A stretch of DNA of 37,902 nucleotides from an uncultured Clostridia bacterium. GTDB taxonomy: Bacteria > Bacillota > Clostridia > Christensenellales > Aristaeellaceae. The position numbers and the translations under genes are program-made. The stretch covers positions 1 to 37,902 of the forward strand of contig CAMNHF010000009.1 of the NCBI GenBank assembly GCA_946538975.1, read 5' to 3'. The notes under the pieces are model-generated. The model had not been told where the DNA came from, searched no databases, and was given only the letters and a program-made list of their open reading frames with translations. Shown one piece after another: positions 23,336-31,423 of this stretch. Every line of letters starts with the position of its first letter. Position 1 is the stretch's first letter.

Positions 23336-24576
23336 CCGCCCTCATCTCCTTCCAGACCATACATTGCGTACATCTGCCGCAGGTCATCCCGGAACTGCTG
23401 CTCCAGGGCCGGATCCGAAAAGGAGATGTCGACAATGCGGGAGATAAAGGTGCGGATCCAGGGCACCATCTCGCTGGCATCGAACACGTCGGCGGTGAAC
23501 CTGCTCGTATGCCGGTCCAGGTGCTCCACGGTCCCGCAGCGCTTTTCCCGCTCCAGCCGTTTGGGAATGTGCGTCTCGGAGTCCTCGTACCGTATGGTGA
23601 ACGTCACATGCTCCAGCCGCTGCCCCGAGCGGCTCTGGGTGCTGACACCCCACAGATGCGGCATCATCCCGTCCAGCCTGGCGCGGAGCTCATCAAACCG
23701 GCTGCAGGCCTCGTCGATGCGCACGGAGACAATGTTGTCCGTCCGGAAGGATGTGATCCGCTGAAAACGCGGCGTATAGGCCATCAGGTATTGACGGCCG
23801 CTCTGGCTGCTCACCATGATCCGCAGCGGAACCACATGGTTTTCGGTGATGCGGTCCTTGTGCCGGTTGATGGATTCCATCGTGATCATGCGCTGATCCT
23901 GCATGGCCATGAACAGCGTGCAGAGAATCTCGCTGTCCATGGCCCCGGTAATGTAATGGTGCTTGAAGGCAAAATGGTCCTCGCTCCGATCCGCCTTGTC
24001 CAGCAGAAAGGAGCCGATCACGCCGCAGGGCGCTGCCTCGGAAAAGAAATCCAGGATGTCGCTGCCTGGAATGCTTTCTCCGGCAGACCGCCTGTAGTAT
24101 ACGGTCTTTCCGCGCCTTTCGGTCTCGATGATTCCCTCCGCCGCGTATTCCTTCAGCTTCTTGCGCACGGTGGATTCGTCAAACAGCCGGGGATGCTGAA
24201 ACTGCCGGAGACAGCTGTCGATCCGGTCCATCAATTCCGCCAGCGTCAGCGAGATCCCGGGAGATGCCAGAATATCGAACAGCACAAAGTGCAGCGTGAT
24301 GTCCCCGTCCGTAAAGCTCTTGGCCTTCCACGCGGCGTAGAGCGGATTGTGGCGTGAGATCCGGCTGTCGATGGAGATGAACACATTCTTCCCGTCCGCT
24401 GTCTGCCGGAAGCGCATCGCGTCTCCCAGCCAGCTCTCCAGCCGCCGGCGCTCATCGTCATAGGAGCGGGCGCTCTTTCGGGCGAACTCGTCGCGGCTCT
24501 TGAAGCCGTAGACATAGAACTCCCGCATATAGTCGCGGATCCGGCTGAAGCTCTTGATCAGTTCGCTGTAGGCCAC
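23332..24576 (-). CDS. wHTH/WYL-domain regulator (first of a pair)
   Basis: A 414-residue regulator. The helical N-terminus ('FSRIRDYMREFYVYGFKSRDEFARKSARSYDDERRRLESWLG') leads to a winged helix around 130-190 ('LTLAELMDRIDSC...FDESTVRKKLKEYAAEGIIETERRGKTVYYRR') and a WYL domain around 225-320 ('HYITGAMDSEILCTLFMAMQDQRMITMESINRH...VVPLRIMVSSQSGRQYLMAYTPRFQRITSFRTDNI'). The GTG at 24576 is chosen over upstream in-frame ATGs because AAGGAGGG lies 8-9 nt before it. It probably reads cell state and activates its own promoter and that of the RNA unit through the shared element; this role is inference. Confidence 0.85.
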   Translation of the reverse strand: MAYSELIKSFSRIRDYMREFYVYGFKSRDEFARKSARSYDDERRRLESWLGDAMRFRQTADGKNVFISIDSRISRHNPLYAAWKAKSFTDGDITLHFVLFDILASPGISLTLAELMDRIDSCLRQFQHPRLFDESTVRKKLKEYAAEGIIETERRGKTVYYRRSAGESIPGSDILDFFSEAAPCGVIGSFLLDKADRSEDHFAFKHHYITGAMDSEILCTLFMAMQDQRMITMESINRHKDRITENHVVPLRIMVSSQSGRQYLMAYTPRFQRITSFRTDNIVSVRIDEACSRFDELRARLDGMMPHLWGVSTQSRSGQRLEHVTFTIRYEDSETHIPKRLEREKRCGTVEHLDRHTSRFTADVFDASEMVPWIRTFISRIVDISFSDPALEQQFRDDLRQMYAMYGLEGDEGG

Positions 24577-24712
24577 GCAGAATTCCCTCCTTTGCGCGCC
24601 CGGATGCAGTCGTCCCGAAAGAATCCGGCGGGAAGCGGTGATCTCCTTCGCGCCATGATGCATCTCCCGGCATTCGGCTCGCGCGGTTTCCTTATGCAAG
24701 GGCGTTCAGCTT

Positions 24713-24758
24713 ATGATACGCCGCCCGGGTCCCGCCATCACGGAAAAAAAGATGCGAG
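24713..24758 (-). promoter_or_regulatory. Shared-element promoter B (WYL pair)
   Basis: Minus strand: CTCGCA-T-CTTTTTTTCCGTGAT (24758-24737), 18 nt, TATCAT (24718-24713). It is 21/22 identical to element A with identical spacing. The expected start is near 24706, giving a leader of about 130 nt before the GTG. It sits directly after the flavodoxin gene without a hairpin, so its T-run is not simply a terminator. Confidence 0.65.
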
Positions 24759-24771
24759 ACGGGAGGGCAGC

Positions 24772-25344
24772 TCAGGGTTCAATGCCCAGGGAGGCCGCCC
24801 ACTGCGTCAGCTCCTCCACGGTGGTGCGGAAGGTGAAACGCTGGCCCGCCAGCCAGGTGCCCGCGCCGGCCTGCTCCTCCAGGTGCCGCATGCTGCTGCC
24901 CAGGCCGGAGCTGCCGGAGGTGAAGAACACCGCCAGGGTCTTGCCGGTCAGATCCACGCTTTCCACAAAACTGGAGACGATGCGCGGCACATCGCCCCAC
25001 CAGATCGGATAGCCGATCAGGACGGTGTCGTAAGCGGCCAGCTCGGGCAGCTCGCCCTGGATGGCCGGGCGGCAGGCCGGATCGTTCATCTCGACGGAGG
25101 TGCGGCTCTGGGCGCTGCCGTAATTCAGGTCGGCATCGGTGTAGGGCGTCTCGGGGACGATCTCATAAAGGTCGGCGGAAAGCCCCTCCGCCAGCTTCTC
25201 CGCCACACCCCGGGTGGTGCCGGTGGCGGAGAAATACACGATCAGAATATGGCTGGCGGGTTCGGCTGCCGCTTCCTCCGCGCAGGCGGGAAGGGCAAGC
25301 GCAAGCAGGATCAGGGCCATCACAATCGCGGCTGCTTTCTTCAT
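24772..25344 (-). CDS. Exported flavodoxin-family protein
   Basis: A 190-residue protein with an N-terminal signal (residues 1-21 hydrophobic, ending 'LALPACAEE', possibly a lipobox Cys) and a flavodoxin fold. The FMN phosphate loop is 'YFSATGTTRGVAEKL', followed by 'LIGYPIWWGDVPRIVSSFVE' and 'VFFTSGSSGLGSSM'. It probably binds FMN and acts in electron transfer or quinone/flavin reduction outside the cytoplasm. A good ribosome site (GGAGGAAAACACC) precedes the ATG. It is the last gene of the TetR-controlled set, 18 nt after the decarboxylase-like gene. Confidence 0.9.
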   Translation of the reverse strand: MKKAAAIVMALILLALALPACAEEAAAEPASHILIVYFSATGTTRGVAEKLAEGLSADLYEIVPETPYTDADLNYGSAQSRTSVEMNDPACRPAIQGELPELAAYDTVLIGYPIWWGDVPRIVSSFVESVDLTGKTLAVFFTSGSSGLGSSMRHLEEQAGAGTWLAGQRFTFRTTVEELTQWAASLGIEP

Positions 25345-25362
25345 GGTGTTTTCCTCCTTCTG

Positions 25363-25695
25363 TCATTCCTGTTCGTTCCAGACTTCCTTCGCCAGGCGGA
25401 ACACGGCCCAGCCCTTCGGCCAGCCCGCATACATGGCGGCATGGGTGATGATGGCGGCGATCTCCGCCTTCGTCACGCCGTGGGCCTTTGCGTTCTGCAG
25501 GTGATAGGTCAGCGAGGAATCCGTGATGCCGGAGGCCATCAGGGTGACCACGGTGATGATGCAACGGGTCTTCGTGTCGATGGCGTCGTCGTTCCACACC
25601 TCGCCGAAGAGCACGTCGTCGTTGAGATGGGCAAACAGGGGCGCGAAGTCGCCCAGCTGCTGCCTGCCCGCGGTCTGCACAATCTTTTCTTTCAT
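25363..25695 (-). CDS. Carboxymuconolactone decarboxylase-family protein
   Basis: A 110-residue CMD-family protein: 'KTRCIITVVTLMASGITDSSLTYHLQNAKAHGVTKAEIAAIITHAAMYAGWPKGW'. This is the gamma-CMD pattern, including the 'H..YAGWP' helix. The AhpD CxxC pair is absent (a single Cys), so peroxidase-reductant activity of AhpD type is unlikely. Clostridia often carry such proteins next to flavodoxins and aldo/keto reductases (family knowledge). It lies 75 nt after the reductase gene and is probably in the same operon. Confidence 0.88.
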   Translation of the reverse strand: MKEKIVQTAGRQQLGDFAPLFAHLNDDVLFGEVWNDDAIDTKTRCIITVVTLMASGITDSSLTYHLQNAKAHGVTKAEIAAIITHAAMYAGWPKGWAVFRLAKEVWNEQE

Positions 25696-25770
25696 GGCTT
25701 TTGCCTCCTCATGCCTGCCGGACGGAGCAGGTCTGCCGCTGCTCCCCGTGATGCTTTGTCAATTATTTCT

Positions 25771-26808
25771 TCAGATCCTTTGATTGCCGGTAGACCAGAC
25801 ATGCTGATTGTGGGCGTTCTCGGGCCGGTTCTGCGCCATCACGCCCGCCAGCGGATGGGGCACGTAAGGCGCCTCCAGGTACGCGATCTCGTCTTCTGTC
25901 AGCGTCAGGTCGGTCGCCTTGGCCGCGCCGTCCACGTGGTGGAACTTCGTCGCGCCTACAATCGGGGAGGCCACCTTGGTCAGCAGCCAGGCCAGGGAGA
26001 CCTCCGTCATGGTCACGCCGCGCTTCTCCGCCAGCTCCGCCACCCGGCCGATGATGACGCCGTCCTGCTGCGCGGTGGCGTCGTACTTGAATTTCGCGTA
26101 GGCATCCTTTTCCAGCCGCTCTGAGGTCTCGCCGGGCTTGCGGGAGAGCCTGCCCGACGCCAGGGCGCTGTAGGGCGTCAGGGCGATGCCCTCCTCCTGA
26201 CAGCAGGGGACCATCTCGCGCTCCTCCTCGCGGAAGATCAGGTTGTAGTGCCCCTGCACGGAGATGAACTTTGCCCAGCCCTCCCGCTCGGCGATGGCGT
26301 TGGCCTTGGCCAGCTGCCAGGCGAAACAGTTGGAGATGCCGATGTACCGCGCCTTGCCTGCCCGCACGACCCGGTTCAGGCCGTCCAGAATGTCCTCGAT
26401 GGGCGTCCGCCAGTCCCACATGTGGTAGATATACAGATCCACATGGTCCATGCCGAGGTTCTGCAGGCTCTTGTCGATCATGCGCCCGATATGCTGCTGC
26501 CCGGTGATGCCGTTCTCGATCTCCTCCTGCGTGCGGGGCAGGAATTTCGTCGCAATGACCACCTCGTCCCGCTTCGCAAAATCCCGCAGGGCGCGGCCCA
26601 GGTACTGCTCGCTGGTGCCGCTCTGGTAGGCGATGGCCGTGTCGAAGAAATTGATGCCCGCCTCCAGTCCATGCCGGATGATCTCGCGGGAATGCGCCTC
26701 GTCCAGCGTCCAGGCGTGCTGGCCCTGGCCCGCGTCGCCAAAGCCCATGCAGCCCATGCAGACGCGGGAAACGGTCAGGTCGGACTGGCCCAGCTTGGTG
26801 TATTTCAT
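25771..26808 (-). CDS. Aldo/keto reductase
   Basis: A 345-residue NAD(P)H-dependent reductase with a TIM-barrel fold. The catalytic tetrad is visible: Asp and Tyr in 'FFDTAIAYQSGTSEQYLGRAL', Lys in 'EVVIATKF', and His in 'LYIYHMWDWRTPIED'. The C-terminal cofactor segment includes 'SPIVGATKFHHVDGAAKATD'. It resembles the YajO/Tas type reducing aldehydes or quinones. The gene starts 3 nt after the TetR stop, so co-transcribed with and likely controlled by TetR. Confidence 0.93.
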   Translation of the reverse strand: MKYTKLGQSDLTVSRVCMGCMGFGDAGQGQHAWTLDEAHSREIIRHGLEAGINFFDTAIAYQSGTSEQYLGRALRDFAKRDEVVIATKFLPRTQEEIENGITGQQHIGRMIDKSLQNLGMDHVDLYIYHMWDWRTPIEDILDGLNRVVRAGKARYIGISNCFAWQLAKANAIAEREGWAKFISVQGHYNLIFREEEREMVPCCQEEGIALTPYSALASGRLSRKPGETSERLEKDAYAKFKYDATAQQDGVIIGRVAELAEKRGVTMTEVSLAWLLTKVASPIVGATKFHHVDGAAKATDLTLTEDEIAYLEAPYVPHPLAGVMAQNRPENAHNQHVWSTGNQRI

Positions 26809-26811
26809 GAA

Positions 26812-27444
26812 TTAAGCCTCCTTCACGTTCAGCAGCTTCTTCAGACAGGTATAGGTCAGGTCATAGGCGGACTGATATACATACGGGATCTTCGCCTGCG
26901 CCATGGCGGCCTTCTGCTTCTCCGTCACGCTGGTGTAGGGATGGATGCCATAGATGAAAGGGAAGAAGACATACAGGAATTGCTGCCTCGCTGCCCCGTC
27001 CATCTCCGGCACGTACTTTTCCACCATGCGGCCCACGGTATCCAGGGAGGCTCCGTAGGCCGCCTTGAACTCCGCCAGCCGCTCCGGACGGGAATTGGCC
27101 TCCATGTCGTACAGGTTCATGGACAGCAGCCGAAGCAGCCGCGGCCGGTCCGTGAGGGTGCGGGCCAGGGCCTGGGCCAGCTCGTCTCGCGTCATGGCGG
27201 CCCGTTCGGCCATCACCGCGTCCATGGCGGCCACCCAAAGCTCGTACTCCCGCTGCAGCAGGGCCAGGAAGATCTCTTCCTTGGTCTCGAAGTAGTTATA
27301 GATCGAGGTGCGCGTAAAGCTGGTGGCTGCGCCGATCTCCTTGATCGTGATCTCCCGGAAGCTCATGGTTTCATTCAGCTCCGCGCAGGCCGCAATGATT
27401 TCCTCCTTGCGGGCTGCAGTCAACTCCGGCGATCCTCTGGACAT
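26812..27444 (-). CDS. TetR-family repressor of the reductase operon
   Basis: A 210-residue TetR protein. N-terminal HTH (about 12-58): 'AARKEEIIAACAELNETMSFREITIKEIGAATSFTRTSIYNYFETKEEIFLALL'; the remainder is a helical ligand-binding domain. The ATG at 27444 is preferred (GGGAGGG upstream); an in-frame extension to 27510 would run through the promoter. It is the first gene of an operon with aldo/keto reductase, CMD-like protein and flavodoxin. Two near-identical 13-bp palindromes in its promoter indicate autorepression. The inducer is unknown, plausibly an aldehyde or quinone. Confidence 0.92.
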   Translation of the reverse strand: MSRGSPELTAARKEEIIAACAELNETMSFREITIKEIGAATSFTRTSIYNYFETKEEIFLALLQREYELWVAAMDAVMAERAAMTRDELAQALARTLTDRPRLLRLLSMNLYDMEANSRPERLAEFKAAYGASLDTVGRMVEKYVPEMDGAARQQFLYVFFPFIYGIHPYTSVTEKQKAAMAQAKIPYVYQSAYDLTYTCLKKLLNVKEA

Positions 27445-27468
27445 GCCTATCCCTCCCTGTAACAAAAC

Positions 27469-27518
27469 TGACACCGTGTCATCATCTGAATCATAGCACA
27501 TTACTGACACTGTGTCAA
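27469..27518 (-). promoter_or_regulatory. TetR-controlled promoter with two 13-bp operators
   Basis: Minus strand: consensus TTGACA (27518-27513), 17-nt spacer, TATGAT (27495-27490) with upstream TGC. TGACACTGTGTCA at 27505-27517 overlaps the -35, and TGACACCGTGTCA at 27469-27481 lies just after the start. Both are palindromes around one central base, 36 bp apart. This is a strong promoter closed by repressor binding. Confidence 0.8.
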
Positions 27519-27662
27519 TATATAATTCTGCAAAATGCTCCGGCGGTTGCGCACGGGAAGGAAATCACGCAGGCGGTGGGATGAACCCGGGATCCGCGGA
27601 CATGGGCTGACCTGCGTCCGCTGCCAATACAGAGCGAAAGCCGTCTCTTGCGTTTCTGCGAA

Positions 27663-27712
27663 CGAAAGCAGCCGGCTCCCGCATGCGGAAACCGGCTGTA
27701 TTGAGCTTTCGC
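27663..27712 (-). terminator. Hairpin after the GH3 gene, likely terminator
   Basis: Nested arms CGAAAGC/GCTTTCG and CAGCCGG/CCGGCTG surround a CCGCATGCGG palindrome, 8 nt after the GH3 stop. On the minus strand it is followed only by a weak CTTTCGTT tract. The rest of 27519-27662 shows nothing I can support. Confidence 0.5.
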
Positions 27713-27719
27713 GGTATCG

Positions 27720-30700
27720 TCAGACCGCCGTCTGCAGGGCGAACTGCAGCACTGGCAGCCATGTGGTGAAGAACATCCAGAGCAGCACGCCCAGGATGAT
27801 GATGCCGAGGGTGCCCAGGACGATCCGCAGGATGCGGAAGCCCTTCTTGCTCAGCAGCTTCTTCTCGGGGTACAGCTTGTGGACGATCTCCAGCGTCGCC
27901 CAGGCCATGTAAATGACGGTCAGCACGTTGTAGGCGATGAGGAGCAGCTTGTAGATGGGATAGCCGGTGGCAACCTTCACGTCGAAGGAGGCGCTGTTGG
28001 CCTGCATGTGCAGGGTGTGCTTCACTGCGGTCTGCAGGGCGTACTGCCCGCCGCGGGAGGCGAGGGTGCTGTCCGGGTACTCGGTCATGCGGGTGGTGCA
28101 GACCAGGTCGCAGCCGGCGGCCAGGGCCTGCTCGGCCTCCTTCGGAGTCAGGGACTGGGCGTCGGTGATGATGGCGCCGGTCATGCCCCACTCGTTGCGG
28201 AGGATGCCCGTGCACACGGCCCAGCTGCCGGGGGCGATGCGGGTGCCGATGCGGGCCATGGAGAGCATGATGCCCGCCGCGCCGCCGTCCACGATGGCCA
28301 TCTCAAAGGGCTTCATGTAGATCTCGCGGATGGCCTGCTCCCCGCAGAAGGGGGCCAGACGGCCGTTCGCGCCGCGGTTGAATTCCTGGTCGTTGAGGAA
28401 GAAGTGCTTCACCTGGCAGTTGACGCCGTTGGCCTTCGCAGCCTTCACGGCCACCGTGGCCATGATGCCGGTGAAGGTGCCGTCCTCGGAGTAGTACTCG
28501 AAGTTCCGGCCGGAGAAGGCGGTGCGGTGGATGTTCACTGCCGGCGCCCACCAGGCGGTGACGCCCTTCATGGTGAACTCGGTGGAGGTGAGATCCGCCA
28601 TCTTTTCCACCAGCTCCTTGTTCCAGGTGGCGCCCAGCATGTTTTCGTCGGTGAACTGGTAGCCGGTGCCGCCGGAGACGTAGTCGATCATGCCCTGGGG
28701 GCCGTCCAGGGAGTTGGTCACCGGCTTGCCGATCCTGTCGATGGCGGGGGTAACATACATGGCCTTGCCGATGATCTCCAGCTGCTCCGCCTGGGTGAGC
28801 TGGGCAATCAGGCGATCCCAATCCGGATCCGTCAGGGGCTTGCCCACCATGTCCTCCAGCTTGAGCGCGCCGGACTGGCCGTATTTCACCTCGGGCCAGG
28901 CGGCGTCGTCCATGGCCAGGGGATTGCCGGCCACATCCCAGCCCTCGCTGGTCAGCGCCTTCACGATCCACTCCGCGGCCTCGTGGGTATAAGCGAACTT
29001 CGTGCTGTCCATGGTCTCGGACACGCCCTCGACCCTGCCGTCGGCGTAGCGCAGGCCGTCGCCGTCCATGGCGGCCCAGTTGCTGCGGGAGAGGTACACG
29101 GCATCCTCCAGCACGCAGTCATCGAACTGGTTGGCGATCGTGCCGCCCGTCACGGCCTTGTCCAGCACCTTCAGCTCGCCCTGGGCGTGGCGGTAAACGC
29201 GGGAGGCGTCGCCCTCCGCCGTCATGCCGTTGGCAGCGGTGAAGCCCTTGGCGGCCAGAATGTTATTGACGGCCTCGTGGGCGTCCCGGGCCAGGGTCAG
29301 GTAGTAGTCGCCGGCCTCCAGGATGTAGGTCCTGTGGCCCCGGCTGTCGTAGGACTTCATGTCGTCCAGCCGCGCCGTGATGGTCAGGGTCTCGGACTCG
29401 CCGGGCTGGAGGAGCTTCGTCTTGCCGAAGTCCAGCAGGTTCACGGCCGCCTTCTCGACGCCGTTCTCCCGGTCATAGTCGGTGTAGGGCGCCTGATGAT
29501 ACAGCTGCACGACGTCCTTGCCGGGGAGGCTGCCGCTGTTGGTCACCTTCACGGACAGGGTGAAATTGCCGTCCTTGTCGGGACCCGTGGCCTGGAAGTC
29601 CGACCAGTCGAAGGCGGTATAGCTCAGGCCCCAGCCGAAGGGGTAGGCCACGGTGGCGGCGTAGTCGTAGTCGCCGGTGTTCGCCGTGCCCAGCACCTTG
29701 TCCTCGTAGCGGGTCTCGTAGTACTTGTAGCCCACATAGATGCCCTCGGCATAGTGCTGATAGGAGTAGGTGCCGCCCACGGTGGTGGTGGTGGCGTCGA
29801 TCAGCTTGCCGCCGGAGGTGAAGCGGAAGTCGCCGAAGTTCTGCATGGCCGGGGCGGAGAAGTTGTCATAGACATAGGTGTCGATGTTCCGGCCGGAGGG
29901 GTTGACGTCGCCCGTGAGGATCTTCCCCAGCTCCTGCACGCCGTCCTCGCCGGTGCCGGAGACCCACAGCACCGCGTCCACGCCGTACTGGGGATCCAGG
30001 ATCTCCGCCATGCTCATGGCGTTGGTGGTGTGCAGCACGACGATGACCCGGTCGAAGGCCGCGCCGACCATGGCCAGCAGGTCCCTCTCCTCGGGGCTCA
30101 GGGAGAGGTAGTCGTCCTCGTCGCTGCCCTCGTAGCGGCCCATGTAGCGAGGCAGATCGCCGCCCTCGCTGCCGCCGCGGGTCAGGACCACAATGGCCGC
30201 GTCATGGTATTCGGCAAAGCTCTCCTTCACGGAGTCCTTGTATTCGGAGACGGGCACCTCGTCCACCGCCCAGGTGCCGGCGATGCCGCCGTTGCCCAGG
30301 TTGGCGCCGTTGCCCCACTTGGTGTGCTTGCTCTGCTTGTACATCTTGCGGAGGGAGCCGTTGACGGTGAGGCCCGCCGCCTCCAGGGACTCCAGGAACA
30401 CGGTGTCCTTGGTGTTGGTCAGCTTTTCCTTGGTCATCCACATCTGGGCGGTCTGGCCGAAGACGCTGACCTTGCTGCCCTTGGCCAGGGGCAGGGCGCC
30501 GTCCTCATTGCGCAGCAGCACCACGCCCTCGTCCACGATCTCCAGCTCCGCGGCGCGCTCGGCCTCCCGCAGGGCGTCCAGATCGGCGAAGCGCTGCGGC
30601 TTCTCCCGGGATTCCTCTGTCTCCGGCTTCCTGTCCTCGATGATGCCGAAATAGCCCGTGAGCACGCTGTCCCAGCTGAGGGCGTAGGTGGTGGCCCAGC

Positions 30701-30782
30701 AGTTGATGAGGATGACCAGCACCAGCGCCAGGCACCACAGGCCCAGCCACAGGCTGCGGCGGTTCTTCTGTTTCTCGCTCAT
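27720..30782 (-). CDS. Membrane-anchored, circularly permuted GH3 beta-glycosidase
   Basis: A 1020-residue GH3 enzyme with reversed domain order. TM1 is at about 12-34. Next come the GH3 C-terminal alpha/beta domain (about 80-340, 'DEGVVLLRNEDGALPL...') and the fibronectin-III-like domain (about 400-480, 'VKVTNSGSLPGKDVVQLY'). The TIM-barrel domain follows (about 640-920, 'SLDGPQGMIDY', 'GATWNKELVEKMA', 'VKHFFLNDQE', candidate nucleophile Asp in 'GAIITDAQS'). Two C-terminal TM segments lie at about 935-1012. Permuted GH3 enzymes are known in rumen Ruminococcus and Butyrivibrio (established). The basic N-terminus suggests both anchors hold the catalytic part outside the cell. Probably hydrolyses beta-glucosides or other beta-linked oligosaccharides. 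CGGAGGGAAG precedes the ATG. Confidence 0.9.
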   Translation of the reverse strand: MSEKQKNRRSLWLGLWCLALVLVILINCWATTYALSWDSVLTGYFGIIEDRKPETEESREKPQRFADLDALREAERAAELEIVDEGVVLLRNEDGALPLAKGSKVSVFGQTAQMWMTKEKLTNTKDTVFLESLEAAGLTVNGSLRKMYKQSKHTKWGNGANLGNGGIAGTWAVDEVPVSEYKDSVKESFAEYHDAAIVVLTRGGSEGGDLPRYMGRYEGSDEDDYLSLSPEERDLLAMVGAAFDRVIVVLHTTNAMSMAEILDPQYGVDAVLWVSGTGEDGVQELGKILTGDVNPSGRNIDTYVYDNFSAPAMQNFGDFRFTSGGKLIDATTTTVGGTYSYQHYAEGIYVGYKYYETRYEDKVLGTANTGDYDYAATVAYPFGWGLSYTAFDWSDFQATGPDKDGNFTLSVKVTNSGSLPGKDVVQLYHQAPYTDYDRENGVEKAAVNLLDFGKTKLLQPGESETLTITARLDDMKSYDSRGHRTYILEAGDYYLTLARDAHEAVNNILAAKGFTAANGMTAEGDASRVYRHAQGELKVLDKAVTGGTIANQFDDCVLEDAVYLSRSNWAAMDGDGLRYADGRVEGVSETMDSTKFAYTHEAAEWIVKALTSEGWDVAGNPLAMDDAAWPEVKYGQSGALKLEDMVGKPLTDPDWDRLIAQLTQAEQLEIIGKAMYVTPAIDRIGKPVTNSLDGPQGMIDYVSGGTGYQFTDENMLGATWNKELVEKMADLTSTEFTMKGVTAWWAPAVNIHRTAFSGRNFEYYSEDGTFTGIMATVAVKAAKANGVNCQVKHFFLNDQEFNRGANGRLAPFCGEQAIREIYMKPFEMAIVDGGAAGIMLSMARIGTRIAPGSWAVCTGILRNEWGMTGAIITDAQSLTPKEAEQALAAGCDLVCTTRMTEYPDSTLASRGGQYALQTAVKHTLHMQANSASFDVKVATGYPIYKLLLIAYNVLTVIYMAWATLEIVHKLYPEKKLLSKKGFRILRIVLGTLGIIILGVLLWMFFTTWLPVLQFALQTAV

Positions 30783-30848
30783 TGCGCTTCCCTCCGTCGA
30801 AAATCGGGAGATCCGGCCGTGCCGAACCTCCCGCTGCTGTGGGTCTGA

Positions 30849-31376
30849 TTACTCGGCAGCCGGCGCGTCCACCGCCTCATGGAAGGCCGCCAGGGTGGCA
30901 TAGGTGATCTCGGCGCCGCCGGCCACGTCCACATCGCGGAAGTACTGGCCGGGAGCGATGCCGAAGGTGTAGCCGAAGGAGTAGTTGCCGTCCTCCTCCT
31001 CATACAGCTCGAAGCTGTACTCGTGGGCCACCAGCTCGGTGCCGTCCACGGAAGTGCAGTACAGGGTGTCGAAGGCGATCTCGTTGCCGTCCTCGGTCTG
31101 CTCCTCGGACCAGTAGCCGAACTGGCAGTAGGAGGAGGCGGAGGCAATGCTGCGCTGGTCCACCAGCGCGGAGCCGTCCTCGTAGAGGTTGATCAGGAAG
31201 ACGAAGTGGATGTTGTACTCGGCCAGCTCCCATTCGCCGGTGAACTGGTACTTCACGGCCTTGGCGTCCCAGTCTTCCTCGAGCCAGCCCTCGTGGGCGG
31301 TCCAGTCCTCGGCCAGCACGGAGGCGGCAGAGAGGATCATGCACAGGGTGAGCAGCAGGGCAATCAGCTTTTTCAT
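30849..31376 (-). CDS. Small secreted acidic protein
   Basis: I do not recognise the family. The 175-residue product has a clear signal peptide ('MKKLIALLLTLCMILSAASVLAED', cleavage after Ala22) and a mature acidic domain rich in aromatic residues (lipocalin-like or beta-rich by pattern, e.g. 'VKYQFTGEWELAEYNIHFVFLINLYEDGSALV'). The ATG at 31376 is preferred to 31394 because AAGGAGG precedes it. It lies 66 nt upstream of the GH3 gene, downstream of LytTR-type repeats. It may bind carbohydrate or assist the glycosidase; this is inference from context. Confidence 0.75.
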   Translation of the reverse strand: MKKLIALLLTLCMILSAASVLAEDWTAHEGWLEEDWDAKAVKYQFTGEWELAEYNIHFVFLINLYEDGSALVDQRSIASASSYCQFGYWSEEQTEDGNEIAFDTLYCTSVDGTELVAHEYSFELYEEEDGNYSFGYTFGIAPGQYFRDVDVAGGAEITYATLAAFHEAVDAPAAE

Positions 31377-31423
31377 CGGGATTTCCTCCTTCATTCCGTC
31401 CGGTGTCCCCGGTTGATGGCTTC

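Noticed and set aside
27445-27510. 22-residue N-terminal extension of the first TetR regulator
   Set aside because: The extension would be encoded by the promoter and operator DNA; the ATG at 27444 has a good ribosome site and fits the family length.
27879-30848. Long plus-strand open frame opposite the GH3 gene
   Set aside because: Shadow frame of the GH3 gene; no domain recognisable and composition dominated by Gly, Ala, Val, His.
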